From: a virus
Length of the DNA: 64,000 nucleotides
Strand: one strand, 5' to 3'
IMG/VR virus record: IMGVR_UViG_3300033144_007704
Span: 1 to 64,000 of that record
A program made the translations under genes and the position numbers. Below, piece after piece: positions 16,229 to 23,294 of the stretch. The stretch's first letter is position 1. Every line of letters starts with the position of its first letter. The notes beneath the pieces were generated by a model that saw only the letters and a program-made list of their open reading frames with translations, was not told the DNA's origin and ran no database searches.

Positions 16229-16355
16229 ATTTAATCGAAACCCAGAATTATCTAAAGCAGATTATGTTTTTAATAATGGCACTCAGTATGAGGTTAATCA
16301 CATAACATACAATGTTGCCACTAATCGCGTAACAATAGCTATCATTAAATCGTAG
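16194..16355 (+). CDS. Small protein of the 'WKI' family, uncertain start
   Basis: A frame overlapping the end of the previous gene reads NGSWKVIAKFNRNPELSKADYVF and on to ITYNVATNRVTIAIIKS. It is clearly similar to the domain in the next gene (IWKIVAKLNFNPGLTEDDLVE) and in 16794-17030 (SWKILDELSEDPGLNKGDIVV). The start is unclear: GTG at 16194 or TTG at 16155, neither with a ribosome site. It may be translated by coupling or be a remnant. Confidence 0.4.
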   Translation: MISNGSWKVIAKFNRNPELSKADYVFNNGTQYEVNHITYNVATNRVTIAIIKS

Positions 16356-16368
16356 GAGGAGGAACAAG

Positions 16369-16650
16369 ATGTTTGAAGGAATTGTTGGAGTTATAGGAAT
16401 GGCATGGCTAACAATTATGTTGCTTATAATCGCATTATGGTTATTTATAGGTGTGCTTTTTAGAAAAAGATGGTGGATAGTATATGCAAATGATAAGAAA
16501 AACATTTGGAAGATAGTGGCAAAATTGAATTTTAATCCCGGATTAACTGAAGACGATCTGGTTGAGATAGATGGCAAAGATTGCATAGTCACCATGATAA
16601 CCTACATAAAGGGCTATACGGAAATAGTTGTTGAAGATCTGGATAAATAG
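16369..16650 (+). CDS. Membrane-anchored 'WKI' family protein
   Basis: 93 residues behind TAGGAGGAGGAA. Residues 5-35 form one or two membrane spans (GVIGMAWLTIMLLIIALWLFIG), then basic residues and the same small domain as its two neighbours (IWKIVAKLNFNPGL). The domain would face the cytoplasm if the basic residues follow the positive-inside rule. Family unknown. Confidence 0.65.
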   Translation: MFEGIVGVIGMAWLTIMLLIIALWLFIGVLFRKRWWIVYANDKKNIWKIVAKLNFNPGLTEDDLVEIDGKDCIVTMITYIKGYTEIVVEDLDK

Positions 16651-16793
16651 AATGTTTGGGCGTAATCATATGTTTGGAAAAGTTGAAGACGGTTATCAAA
16701 TATTCTAAAAGCGAGGAAAGACTATAGTCTCGCTACATAACCCTTGTTCTCATAAATGGGGCACTGGGCACGAGCTATAAAAAAGGAGACACA
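16651..16793 (+). other. Intergenic leader with a self-complementary hairpin
   Basis: No convincing gene; an 18-codon frame starts at 16651. AGCGAG (about 16711) pairs with CTCGCT around the palindrome AGACTATAGTCT, then a GC-richer stretch precedes the AAAAAGGAGA ribosome site of the next gene. It could be a regulatory leader. Confidence 0.3.
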
Positions 16794-17030
16794 ATGAAAT
16801 GTAAAATAATGTGCAAGGTTGATGATTCGTGGAAAATCCTCGATGAATTATCAGAGGATCCTGGATTAAATAAAGGAGACATTGTCGTGTTGGCTAAGGA
16901 TGATAAAATTGTTCAATATGGAGTATTGAGAAGATTTTACTTCAATACTATTGGTAAAAAGACGGGATTTGTAGGAATAATTGTAGAGAAATTAAATGTT
17001 AATTATGTGGACATCTGTTTGGTTGAATAA
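16794..17030 (+). CDS. Small 'WKI' family protein
   Basis: 78 residues. The segment SWKILDELSEDPGLNKGDIVVL matches the domain in the two preceding genes, without a membrane span. All three together look like tandem duplications that have diverged. Ribosome site AAAAAGGAGACACA. Confidence 0.6.
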   Translation: MKCKIMCKVDDSWKILDELSEDPGLNKGDIVVLAKDDKIVQYGVLRRFYFNTIGKKTGFVGIIVEKLNVNYVDICLVE

Positions 17031-17156
17031 GAAAATGTCTTGACAAAATTGTTGGGAAAGGTCAAAAATATGTATAATAATATTTTCGGCCTTTCTTATT
17101 ATTCTTGAAATAAGGGAGCAAGTAGATAAAACAAGATTATAAGGTGTAAAAAGATT

Positions 17157-17342
17157 ATGAAAACAAATAGGAAAAATGTGAATCGCGCAAACAAAGATGA
17201 TACGTCCGGTATGATTAAGTATGGGACAAATCCTCTTGAGTTGGGAGATAAAACTATTAAAAACCCTAAAGAACTCAGAAAAAATGTTGCTGATAGGAAA
17301 ATTAAAAGAAAAAAACAACTGCACAAAAAGGAAAAGGAATGA
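17157..17342 (+). CDS. Small lysine-rich protein
   Basis: 61 residues, very basic (NRKNVNRANKDDTSG ... ADRKIKRKKQLHKKEKE), probably disordered and nucleic-acid or protein binding. Its stop overlaps the ATG of the spike gene, so it may be a chaperone-like or virion accessory product of the same unit; this is inference. Confidence 0.5.
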   Translation: MKTNRKNVNRANKDDTSGMIKYGTNPLELGDKTIKNPKELRKNVADRKIKRKKQLHKKEKE

Positions 17343-18394
17343 TTATTGCCCGAAAAGTTTATGTTGAACAAGACGCAGACGGTAAATATTTTGCCCGGGA
17401 TATTAAGTCTGGAATAACGTATATACCTTTAACATTCTTGCGTTTAAACGACACAATTATAACAAAGAATTTATCATCCAGTCCAGCTCTATTATTAGAG
17501 ACCGGAGGACAGTATTTTATATTAGGATATTTCACTAGATCTCAATACCAGGAAGACGAACAAATAATATTAGTAGACGACGAGTTATTTATTAAAGCAG
17601 GAGAATCGAGAGTTATCGTGATATCGCCCACTGGAACTATTGGTATATATGATTTTATAAGAAAACCCGACGGCAAAATAATTAAAACTCCTAAAATATT
17701 ATATGATGGAGAAACCGACGATCTTACATTTAATGTTGATCAACTTATCTTATCTATGTATGGGGCTGGTTCCCACGGGAATGTTACTCTTGAAAGAGAC
17801 GCTGTGACCGGAAATTTCTCATACAAGATCGAAGGAAAGGCAAGCGATAAAGATGGATCTCCAAGATTTAGCATGAAAATAGAAAATACTTTGTCTGGAC
17901 CTGTTTTAACATACAAAATGGACAATACGCCATCTCCAATTAATCCGGCGTTTAAAGCTGCCTCATTTTTGCCTGTAACGACATTACAGATGAAGTTAGG
18001 ATCCCAGAGTCCAACTGGCAAGGTAATCGATATAACGGTTAATGAATTATTTGAATTTACCGTGGATATGCTTGGTAATGTCTCATTGAAGTCCGGTCCG
18101 GCCGGAATGGGTGAAATTAAAATGCAGCCGACAGGACAAATAGACATGAATACTGGTAAAGGATTGGGAACTATTCAAATGTTACCTACCGGAGCTATTA
18201 AGATTAATGGGAAAGCGGGAGTATCTTTAAAGGGACCGAGTGCAGAGTTAATGACTGTGTTGGCTGATTTTATGCAACTATATATGACGCATATTGTTCC
18301 GACGGGCACAGGTCCAAGCGGGCCTCCTACTAATGCTGCCGCAGCAGCTATTCTTAAGGCAAAACTTCTTGCAGGAATAAAGGGGACGGCATAA
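17339..18394 (+). CDS. Baseplate central spike / cell-puncturing protein
   Basis: 351 residues. The N-terminal 120 residues look like an OB-fold-type barrel; the middle contains spaced glycine-rich strands. From about residue 250 the sequence has short repeated beta units (MGEIKMQPTGQIDMNTGKG, LGTIQMLPTGAIKINGKAG, VSLKGPS) characteristic of the triple-stranded beta-helix of T4 gp5 or gpV-like spikes. The end is a helical, alanine-rich tail. Such proteins form the needle under the tail tube that pierces the outer membrane, implying a contractile or long-tail phage. It stands away from the head genes. ATGA overlap with the preceding basic protein. Confidence 0.6.
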   Translation: MIIARKVYVEQDADGKYFARDIKSGITYIPLTFLRLNDTIITKNLSSSPALLLETGGQYFILGYFTRSQYQEDEQIILVDDELFIKAGESRVIVISPTGTIGIYDFIRKPDGKIIKTPKILYDGETDDLTFNVDQLILSMYGAGSHGNVTLERDAVTGNFSYKIEGKASDKDGSPRFSMKIENTLSGPVLTYKMDNTPSPINPAFKAASFLPVTTLQMKLGSQSPTGKVIDITVNELFEFTVDMLGNVSLKSGPAGMGEIKMQPTGQIDMNTGKGLGTIQMLPTGAIKINGKAGVSLKGPSAELMTVLADFMQLYMTHIVPTGTGPSGPPTNAAAAAILKAKLLAGIKGTA

Positions 18395-18423
18395 ATAAAA
18401 CAAAGGAACATAAAGGGGGAGCG

Positions 18424-18627
18424 GTGAAATACGAATTAATTATATTAAAACATGGCAGAGCATCCAAGATAAAAGATTATGACACGTTGAAAGAGGCAAA
18501 GCGTGAAGCGGTCAAGGATTATGGCGATATTATCCATTGGTACAAGGATAAAGATCAATGGTTTTCGAAAGAATTAGACTTTATGAAATATCGCATTAAA
18601 AAAGTTTTTGGGAAAATGCCGTTTTAA
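18424..18627 (+). CDS. Small basic hypothetical protein, GTG start
   Basis: 67 residues from GTG at 18424 after GGGGGAGCG. Contains a strand-helix start (YELIILKHGRASKIKDYDTLKEAKREAVKDYG) and WYKDKDQWFSKELDF. No family recognised. The tRNA begins nine bases after its stop. Confidence 0.6.
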   Translation: MKYELIILKHGRASKIKDYDTLKEAKREAVKDYGDIIHWYKDKDQWFSKELDFMKYRIKKVFGKMPF

Positions 18628-18635
18628 ATTTTAAT

Positions 18636-18713
18636 GTTGGCTGAACGCAAATTGGATTAGCGGATAGATTGTGGCTCTATTGTTTGCCGGTTCGAATCCG
18701 GTCGGTCAACCCA
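18636..18713 (+). tRNA. tRNA-His (anticodon GTG)
   Basis: Acceptor TTGGCTG (18637-18643) pairs with CGGTCAA (with G-T pairs); D-arm CGC/GCG with GG in the loop; anticodon stem ATAGA/TCTAT around the 7-base loop TTGTGGC, placing GTG at 18671-18673; T-arm GCCGG-TTCGAAT-CCGGT; then C and encoded CCA. The extra G at 18636 opposite C73 is the G-1:C73 pair specific to histidine tRNAs, which supports the identity. It is the only tRNA I found in the window. Confidence 0.92.
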
Positions 18714-18936
18714 ATTTTATGTCAAAAAAGGCAAAAAATTAAGTTATTTAATACCAATAACTTAGTTAAAATGTTACTATTAGCGAAGACAACTATTTGG
18801 ATGCGGATTATTCGCGATAAATTTAACGTGAATTACAGTGATAAAATATAAGAAAAGGCGTCTCAGTTATTTTATGTGTTAAAAAATTCAGAAAAAGTTA
18901 TGTGTTTTTCTGGGAAAAAATAAGGAGGAAAGGAAA

Positions 18937-19260
18937 ACGGATAGTCTAACTACGGGAATAAAACAAAAAAGAGAGAATTGGAATAAATTTGAAGCTATTA
19001 TTCGTAAGCAATTTGAGCATGGTGCAGAGAAATATAAATTTGATGAGCAAATGGAATGGACAGATATTATATGTCAGATGTCGCCAGGAAAAACCGGATT
19101 TGATTGGATATTACAAACAATAGCAAAATATGCAGGAAGATATTTACAATTCAAAAGAGAAAAGGATTTAATTAAAATAGCTACTTATTGTTATATAGCG
19201 TGGTTAAAAGGCGGATATCATTTATTAAAAACACCAGATGACGATAGTTTATCATCGTAA
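18937..19260 (+). CDS. Conserved hypothetical protein, apparent ACG start
   Basis: The frame from 18937 reads DSLTTGIKQKRENWNKFEAIIRKQFEHGAEKYKF and then APGK-like MSPGKTGFDWILQTIAKYAGRYLQF and KIATYCYIAWLKGGYH. This matches my memory of a conserved phage/bacterial protein that starts near this point, so the ATG at 19051 would lose 38 conserved-looking residues. The only start near the AGGAGGAAAGG ribosome site is ACG (18937-18939); an ATA at 18958 is the alternative. Function unknown, possibly a nucleotide pyrophosphatase relative (weak). Confidence 0.5.
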   Translation, partial: TDSLTTGIKQKRENWNKFEAIIRKQFEHGAEKYKFDEQMEWTDIICQMSPGKTGFDWILQTIAKYAGRYLQFKREKDLIKIATYCYIAWLKGGYHLLKTPDDDSLSS

Positions 19261-19283
19261 AGAGAAATTTAAAAGGAGGATTT

Positions 19284-19461
19284 ATAAAATTTTTAGAATT
19301 ATCTGATTTGCATAATCTTGATTGCCAAAAAAAATCAGGAAACAAAAGATAGATATGAACTCTGGCAAAAATTAGAGGATGGACGTTTAATAATGCTGAG
19401 AAGCTGGAATAAAAAATCTCTTTTGTTTATTACTATTGATTTTAATTTAATTACTAATTAA
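19284..19461 (+). pseudogene. Small gene with ATA start and a frameshift at A8
   Basis: After AGGAGGATTT an ATA (19284) opens KFLELSDLHNLDCQ, but the frame stops soon after a run of eight A residues near 19327. Shifting frame at the A-run continues with QETKDRYELWQKLEDGRLIMLRSWNKKSLLFITIDF to a TAA at 19459-19461. Either the gene is broken, the ribosome slips on the A-run, or the assembled base count is wrong. Confidence 0.4.
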
Positions 19462-19477
19462 TAAAATAGGAGAAAAT

Positions 19478-19660
19478 GTGAAATGTTTAAAATGTAAGCG
19501 TGAATATTCTTTTAAAGATTTGAATAAAATTGATGATATTACAATTAATCAACTTGATGATGACCCAAATATTGAAGTTAAGTTTTATTGCCCAAACTGT
19601 GAAGAAGAAATTGCTTTTGTAAGAATACACGAAGATGATTTAATTATAGTAGATTATTAA
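19478..19660 (+). CDS. Zinc-ribbon small protein, GTG start
   Basis: 60 residues from GTG at 19478 after TAGGAGAAAAT. CLKCKREY and CPNCEEE form a zinc ribbon separated by an acidic loop. No further function can be read. Confidence 0.6.
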   Translation: MKCLKCKREYSFKDLNKIDDITINQLDDDPNIEVKFYCPNCEEEIAFVRIHEDDLIIVDY

Positions 19661-19725
19661 GTTCCATACAGGCATTTATAGAGCATAATGATATGCGTAT
19701 GCCGTGCAAAATGGAGGAGAATATT

Positions 19726-20136
19726 ATGTGGGGAGAAATAAACCTTTATTGCCCAAATTGTGAAATAGAGCTAAAAACAAAGTGGAAGGCAGGAATACTA
19801 TATCACTATTGTGATGAATGCGGTTATGAAGTTACTAATAGTTATAGCATTGCCGTAAAATTGTGGGAACAATATCTTGAAATATTAGATATGATAGAGC
19901 AGACAAAAACAATAACCTTAATATCTGCTTTTGATGAACAAAGAACAAAACTCCATCATAATCTAATAAAATTTTATGAACAGGAGAATCAAGATTTTGA
20001 TATAACATTATTTAATAATTTATGTCATAATATCAATAGGGTGGCAAGGCTGGAAGATGGAATAAAATATAACTCCAAGATATTAGCAAAAATATCATTT
20101 AGCAATAATCAATTAAAGTCTGCTATGCAGAAATGA
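19726..20136 (+). CDS. Zinc-ribbon protein with helical C-terminus
   Basis: 136 residues from ATG at 19726 behind ATGGAGGAG. CPNCEIELK and CDECGYEVTN make an N-terminal zinc ribbon; the rest is helical. Its last codons (KSAMQK) lie in a 29-bp segment repeated at 34704. ATGA overlap with the next gene. Confidence 0.65.
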   Translation: MWGEINLYCPNCEIELKTKWKAGILYHYCDECGYEVTNSYSIAVKLWEQYLEILDMIEQTKTITLISAFDEQRTKLHHNLIKFYEQENQDFDITLFNNLCHNINRVARLEDGIKYNSKILAKISFSNNQLKSAMQK

Positions 20137-20143
20137 AATATAA
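20115..20143 (+). repeat. 29-bp repeat at a gene end, copy 1
   Basis: AAAGTCTGCTATGC followed by an AAATGA/ATATAA segment; 26 of 29 bases match 34704-34732. Both copies cover the last codons (KSAM-K-stop) of otherwise unrelated genes. Confidence 0.6.
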
Positions 20144-20483
20144 TGAGAAGAGTATGCCGTGCGATTTCGGAGAAATCAAACGGCTACTACAAATAAAACA
20201 AGCACGGACACTTATGTTATGTGCTGTGGAGGAAAGTATGAAGAATTTTAAAACAAAGCCAGTGAGTAAAGCACCAGCGTTACCAAAAGACAAAGAACAA
20301 CTTATAATTGATCCACCATATATAATGTTCGGATATCCATCAATTCCAACATCTCAATCAATAATTATGAAAGTTGGTGGATTACGTAAAATATTAGACG
20401 AATTAAATGATGAAGATAGTTTGCGAATAGAATGGTTTGCTGGTTTTAGAGCTACAGAATATAGCGTAATACCACATAAATAG
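20133..20483 (+). CDS. Hypothetical protein
   Basis: 116 residues overlapping the previous stop. Contains DPPYIMFGYPSIPTSQSIIMKVGGLRKILDEL; the DPPY is unlikely to mark a methyltransferase because no other motif is present. The C-terminus is WFAGFRATEYS. The structured repeat 20486-20601 begins two bases after the stop. Confidence 0.6.
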   Translation: MKYNEKSMPCDFGEIKRLLQIKQARTLMLCAVEESMKNFKTKPVSKAPALPKDKEQLIIDPPYIMFGYPSIPTSQSIIMKVGGLRKILDELNDEDSLRIEWFAGFRATEYSVIPHK

Positions 20484-20485
20484 CA

Positions 20486-20601
20486 CATAACGACCAAACG
20501 TGCCACGTATCGAAAAAGGGTTTGTGGTAGGATGCGGAATCTGAAACCCTGAAATAACCAATCAGATCGCAGTAAACGTACCACGTGGACACAATGTTAT
20601 G
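20486..20601 (+). ncRNA. Structured RNA-like repeat, copy 1
   Basis: Outer stem CATAAC (20486-20491)/GTTATG (20596-20601), stem CCACGT (20503-20508)/ACGTGG (20583-20588), inner stem AGGGTTT (20517-20523)/AAACCCT (20544-20550), plus the conserved single-strand-like blocks GAAATAACCAAT and AGATCGCAGTAA. Copy 2 (21440-21539) keeps the two inner stems with compensatory changes. Each copy begins just after the stop of a gene. It could be a 3' UTR element, a small RNA or a recombination site. Confidence 0.6.
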
Positions 20602-20621
20602 CGATACGAAAGGAGGAATAG

Positions 20622-20720
20622 ATGTCATATAAACCAAAGGAACGGTGCAAAATTATCAGGATGAATATAACGAATTGTGTTGGTATGGGGCTTCACAGGT
20701 TTCTTTCGGAGGAAAAATGA
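20622..20720 (+). CDS. Very small basic peptide
   Basis: 32 residues (SYKPKERCKIIRMNITNC...) behind a perfect AAAGGAGGAATAG. Its TGA overlaps the ATG of the next gene and it carries that gene's GGAGGAAAA site. It may act as a translational leader; function unknown. Confidence 0.4.
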   Translation: MSYKPKERCKIIRMNITNCVGMGLHRFLSEEK

Positions 20721-20992
20721 ATGTAAAAGAAATTTTAATAGAGTGGCTTAAGGATCACGGCTGTGATGGACTTTGCAATACAGATATCGGATGTGGCTGC
20801 GGATTTACAAGTTGCATTCCAGGCGATACTTATTCAAATGATTTCATTCCTTGTGAAGACATAAATGAAAATGAATGCCAGCCTGCATATAGGTGGGAAT
20901 GTGAAAAATGTATGGAAAAATCAGAATGTTTATGGTATGATGAAGGCAAAACTGATGGATGTTGGAAAACGACTAAACAGAGGGCCGGATAA
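20717..20992 (+). CDS. Cysteine-rich conserved small protein
   Basis: 91 residues from the ATG at 20717 (GGAGGAAAA site). The opening VKEILIEWLKDHGCDGLCN, the CGCGFTSC cluster and the later PAYRWECEKCMEKSECLWY match a common small protein of phages and bacteria of unknown function with many cysteines. An upstream in-frame extension has no proper start. Confidence 0.65.
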   Translation: MNVKEILIEWLKDHGCDGLCNTDIGCGCGFTSCIPGDTYSNDFIPCEDINENECQPAYRWECEKCMEKSECLWYDEGKTDGCWKTTKQRAG

Positions 20993-21120
20993 CGTCAAGA
21001 CAAGATTCATTATTTGAATTCAAAAAAAACCCTGGAATTCAATCCACAAAACAGAATACACGTGGGAAGATAACCCTTTTGTTTTCATACACAGATTTGA
21101 ACGATATAAAAGGAAATGAA

Positions 21121-21435
21121 ATGAATAAACACGAAATTAGATTAGAATCAGAAAAAAGAATGTTGCAATTAAAAAAAGGTGATGAAGTAACTAATATTTG
21201 CACAACTGATATAGACCAGATGCATCATTGTTGCTTTGTTAAATATGTACTGAATCCATATAAAAATAAATATGGAGTTCCGATGTGTAAAAAATTTGTG
21301 AAATGTAGGAAATACATCAGTGGAAAATATCATATTAGCAACTTTAATATAAACGTGATATATAAAGGGCATTTGACACAAGAAGAATGTGATAAATTAT
21401 ATGCCCCGATATGGAAAGCAGAATTTAGTACATAA
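21121..21435 (+). CDS. Hypothetical protein
   Basis: 104 residues from ATG at 21121 behind AAAAGGAAATGA; the longer frame from 21079 has only a TTG with no ribosome site. Contains LKKGDEVTNICTTDIDQMHHCCFVKYV and YKGHLTQEECDKLY. The second structured repeat begins five bases after the stop. Confidence 0.6.
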   Translation: MNKHEIRLESEKRMLQLKKGDEVTNICTTDIDQMHHCCFVKYVLNPYKNKYGVPMCKKFVKCRKYISGKYHISNFNINVIYKGHLTQEECDKLYAPIWKAEFST

Positions 21436-21439
21436 TCCG

Positions 21440-21539
21440 GCGTGTGCCATATATCGAAAAAGAGTTTGTAGTAGCGTGTGTAATCCTGAAACTCTGAAAT
21501 AACCAATTAGATCGCAGTAAGCACATGATGTGGACACGC
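21440..21539 (+). ncRNA. Structured RNA-like repeat, copy 2
   Basis: Stems GCGTGT (21440-21445)/ACACGC (21534-21539), CCATAT (21447-21452)/ATGTGG (21528-21533) and AGAGTTT (21461-21467)/AAACTCT (21489-21495). Relative to copy 1 the inner stem changes G to A on one side and C to T on the other, and the middle stem changes G-C to A-T, keeping pairing. The loops GAAATAACCAAT and AGATCGCAGTAA are kept. Confidence 0.6.
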
Positions 21540-21789
21540 TCATTACTCAATATTTCGTTAAGTGAAGATGATAAAAGAGGAGCAGAAATGAAACTATGTT
21601 TATTGCGAAGATAAAGATGGAAACATTGTTTATATAGATATAAGTGTTACCTTGGGTTAAGGAGATATTAAACAGTAGCCATTAACGTGAAAGAATCTAT
21701 GGTTATCTAAAGAAACAGTTTGACACAAAAAGATAAAAAATAACTTGACAATACAGAAGATAACATTATTTTATAGAAAAGGAGAAAAT
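21540..21789 (+). other. Gene-poor stretch with decayed coding trace
   Basis: Around 21590-21660 a frame without a usable start reads NYVYCEDKDGNIVYIDISVTLG after a GAGGAGCAG site, which looks like a broken small gene. TTGACA occurs at 21743, upstream of the HTH gene, without a clear -10. Nothing else supported. Confidence 0.3.
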
Positions 21790-21969
21790 ATGAAATTAAA
21801 TAAATTTGCTGAAAAACTTGGGATTACATACCAGACGGCGTGGAAATGGTATAAAGCCGGCAGGATACACGGAGCTTATCAAACTGAAACAGGCACAATA
21901 CTTGTTCCTGAAGATGGCTACGTTAAACGTAAGGTCGTAACTGAAAAACTAAAAGAAGCTAAAAAATAG
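21790..21969 (+). CDS. Stand-alone IS607 TnpA-type helix-turn-helix protein
   Basis: 59 residues from ATG at 21790 behind AAAAGGAGAAAAT. KLNKFAEKLGITYQTAWKWYKAGRIHGAYQTETGTILVPE matches residues 1-45 of the IS607 TnpA at 5070 (same WKxGxIxG core), but the serine-recombinase domain is absent; the frame ends after a short basic tail. It lies nine bases before tnpB. It could be a decayed transposase or a retained DNA-binding partner or repressor of the element. Confidence 0.75.
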   Translation: MKLNKFAEKLGITYQTAWKWYKAGRIHGAYQTETGTILVPEDGYVKRKVVTEKLKEAKK

Positions 21970-21978
21970 TGTGATAAT

Positions 21979-23151
21979 ATGTTGAAAGCCTATAAAACTG
22001 AGATTAATCCAACCGGGGAACAGCGAATAAAGATGAACAAAACGTTCGGAGTGTGCCGGTTTGTCTATAACTTATTTTTACAGGAGAATAAGAAGCTCTA
22101 TAAAGAAAGCGGCAAATATATGTCGGGATATGATTTCAGTAGGTGGTTAAATAATGAATTCATCCCGAACAACCCATCCTTTTCATGGATAAAAGAAGTT
22201 GGATCGAAAGCGGTTAAGAAGTCAATCATGAATGCAGATACAGCATTTAAAAAGTTCTTTAAAAAAGAATCTGGTTTTCCGAAATTCAAGAAAAGAAACA
22301 GCAGAAAAACGTGTTATTTTCCGAAGAACAATAAATATGATTTAACAGCAGAACGTCACCGCATCAAAATCCCGACATTCGGATTTGTGAGGCTTAAGGA
22401 ATATGGGTATATTCCAATTGAAGCCAGTGTAAAATCATGTGTTATCTCAATGGATGTCGACAGATATTTCGTGTCAGCGTTATGTGAAGTGAGTGAATGC
22501 GAATCGCAGAAAAAAGGGATACTTCTGGGTATTGGAATCGATCTCGGAATCAAGCAACTTGCTGTCTGCAGTAATGGTAAGATGTTTGAAAACATTAACA
22601 AGACACAAAAAGTTAAGAAATTAGAAAAGAAGTTAAGGCGTGAACAACGTGCCTTAAGCCGGAAGATGCTGAAAAGAAAAAAAATAAAAAAGGAGGAGTC
22701 TATCAAAAGCCGTCCGGCGAATATCATAAAGAACATTTTGAGAGTGCAGAGATTACATAGACGATTACGTTTAATACGGGTCGAATATATAAGAACTGTG
22801 GTGAATTCACTTGTTTTAGCCAATAATTTACCATCTTATGTAGCGATTGAAGATTTAAACGTGCGAGGCATGATGAAGAACAAGCATCTCAGTAAAGCTA
22901 TCCAGCAACAACTGTTCGGATATTTTCGTCGATATCTTATTCAGAGAACGAATAAGTATGGCGTTGAGGTTCGGATAATTAATCGTTTTTACGCGTCCAG
23001 TAAGATATGTAATGCTTGCGGATCAATAAATGATAAGTTAAAGTTATCGGATAGGATTTATCGATGTGTGCATTGTGGAAACGTCATCGACCGCGACGTG
23101 AACGCTTCGTTCAATATACGAGATTGTAATGACTATAAAATTGCAGCATAA
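21979..23151 (+). CDS. tnpB: TnpB RNA-guided nuclease
   Basis: 390 residues, full length. OrfB helix-turn-helix at the start (GEQRIKMNKTFGVCRFVYNLFLQ), first RuvC aspartate in GIGIDLGIKQLAVCSNG, glutamate in VAIEDLNVRGM, zinc finger CNACGS...CVHCG and last aspartate in IDRDVNASFNI, so the nuclease should be active. The guide RNA would come from its 3' end and the following 140 bases. It is the only intact relative of the remnant at 37477-37665. ATG at 21979 with a weak ribosome site. Confidence 0.92.
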   Translation: MLKAYKTEINPTGEQRIKMNKTFGVCRFVYNLFLQENKKLYKESGKYMSGYDFSRWLNNEFIPNNPSFSWIKEVGSKAVKKSIMNADTAFKKFFKKESGFPKFKKRNSRKTCYFPKNNKYDLTAERHRIKIPTFGFVRLKEYGYIPIEASVKSCVISMDVDRYFVSALCEVSECESQKKGILLGIGIDLGIKQLAVCSNGKMFENINKTQKVKKLEKKLRREQRALSRKMLKRKKIKKEESIKSRPANIIKNILRVQRLHRRLRLIRVEYIRTVVNSLVLANNLPSYVAIEDLNVRGMMKNKHLSKAIQQQLFGYFRRYLIQRTNKYGVEVRIINRFYASSKICNACGSINDKLKLSDRIYRCVHCGNVIDRDVNASFNIRDCNDYKIAA

Positions 23152-23291
23152 TATTATAGTACCGTCGGCTAAGACGGGAATTTACGCCTGTGGAGTGTTA
23201 TATCAAACGCGAGTAGCTTCGGCCAAAGCGGATACAGTGAAGCAGGAAAACTCAAAAGTTTATAGATATTTATAGGCTTTTGTTAGCAGCA
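23152..23291 (+). ncRNA. TnpB guide RNA (reRNA/omega RNA) scaffold
   Basis: The sequence after tnpB shares long conserved blocks with 37666-37825: GCCTGTGGA, GTTATATCAAACG-like, GAAGCAGGAAAACTCA and the terminal TTTTGTTAGCAGCA. A GCTT/AAGC stem and a terminal TATAG-type hairpin are visible. GAAGCAGGAA followed by a 3' hairpin is typical of TnpB element right ends. The guide would be the next bases, GAAATGAAATTATATG, which hold the start codon of the next gene. Confidence 0.65.
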
Positions 23292-23294
23292 GAA

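Larger units (their letters stand above)
21740..23291 (+). mobile_element. TnpB element with a reduced, HTH-only TnpA
   Basis: The element contains an HTH-only remnant of an IS607-type TnpA (21790-21969), a full tnpB (21979-23151) and a 3' guide-RNA region ending TTTTGTTAGCAGCA at 23291. The right end is supported by the remnant at 37.5 kb, where similarity stops at the same bases. The left end is not defined. No recombinase catalytic domain is present, so the element cannot move by itself. Confidence 0.6.

Noticed and set aside
17040-17078. TTGACA and TATAAT as a standard promoter before 17157
   Set aside because: The boxes are 27 bases apart, too far for a usual sigma-70 promoter.
20345-20380. 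DPPY in 20133-20483 as a methyltransferase motif
   Set aside because: No SAM-binding motif or supporting context; protein too short.
20486-20601. Integron attC site
   Set aside because: The outer CATAAC/GTTATG ends look attC-like, but they do not fit RYYYAAC/GTTRRRY and copy 2 lacks them; no integrase is present. Kept as a structured repeat.
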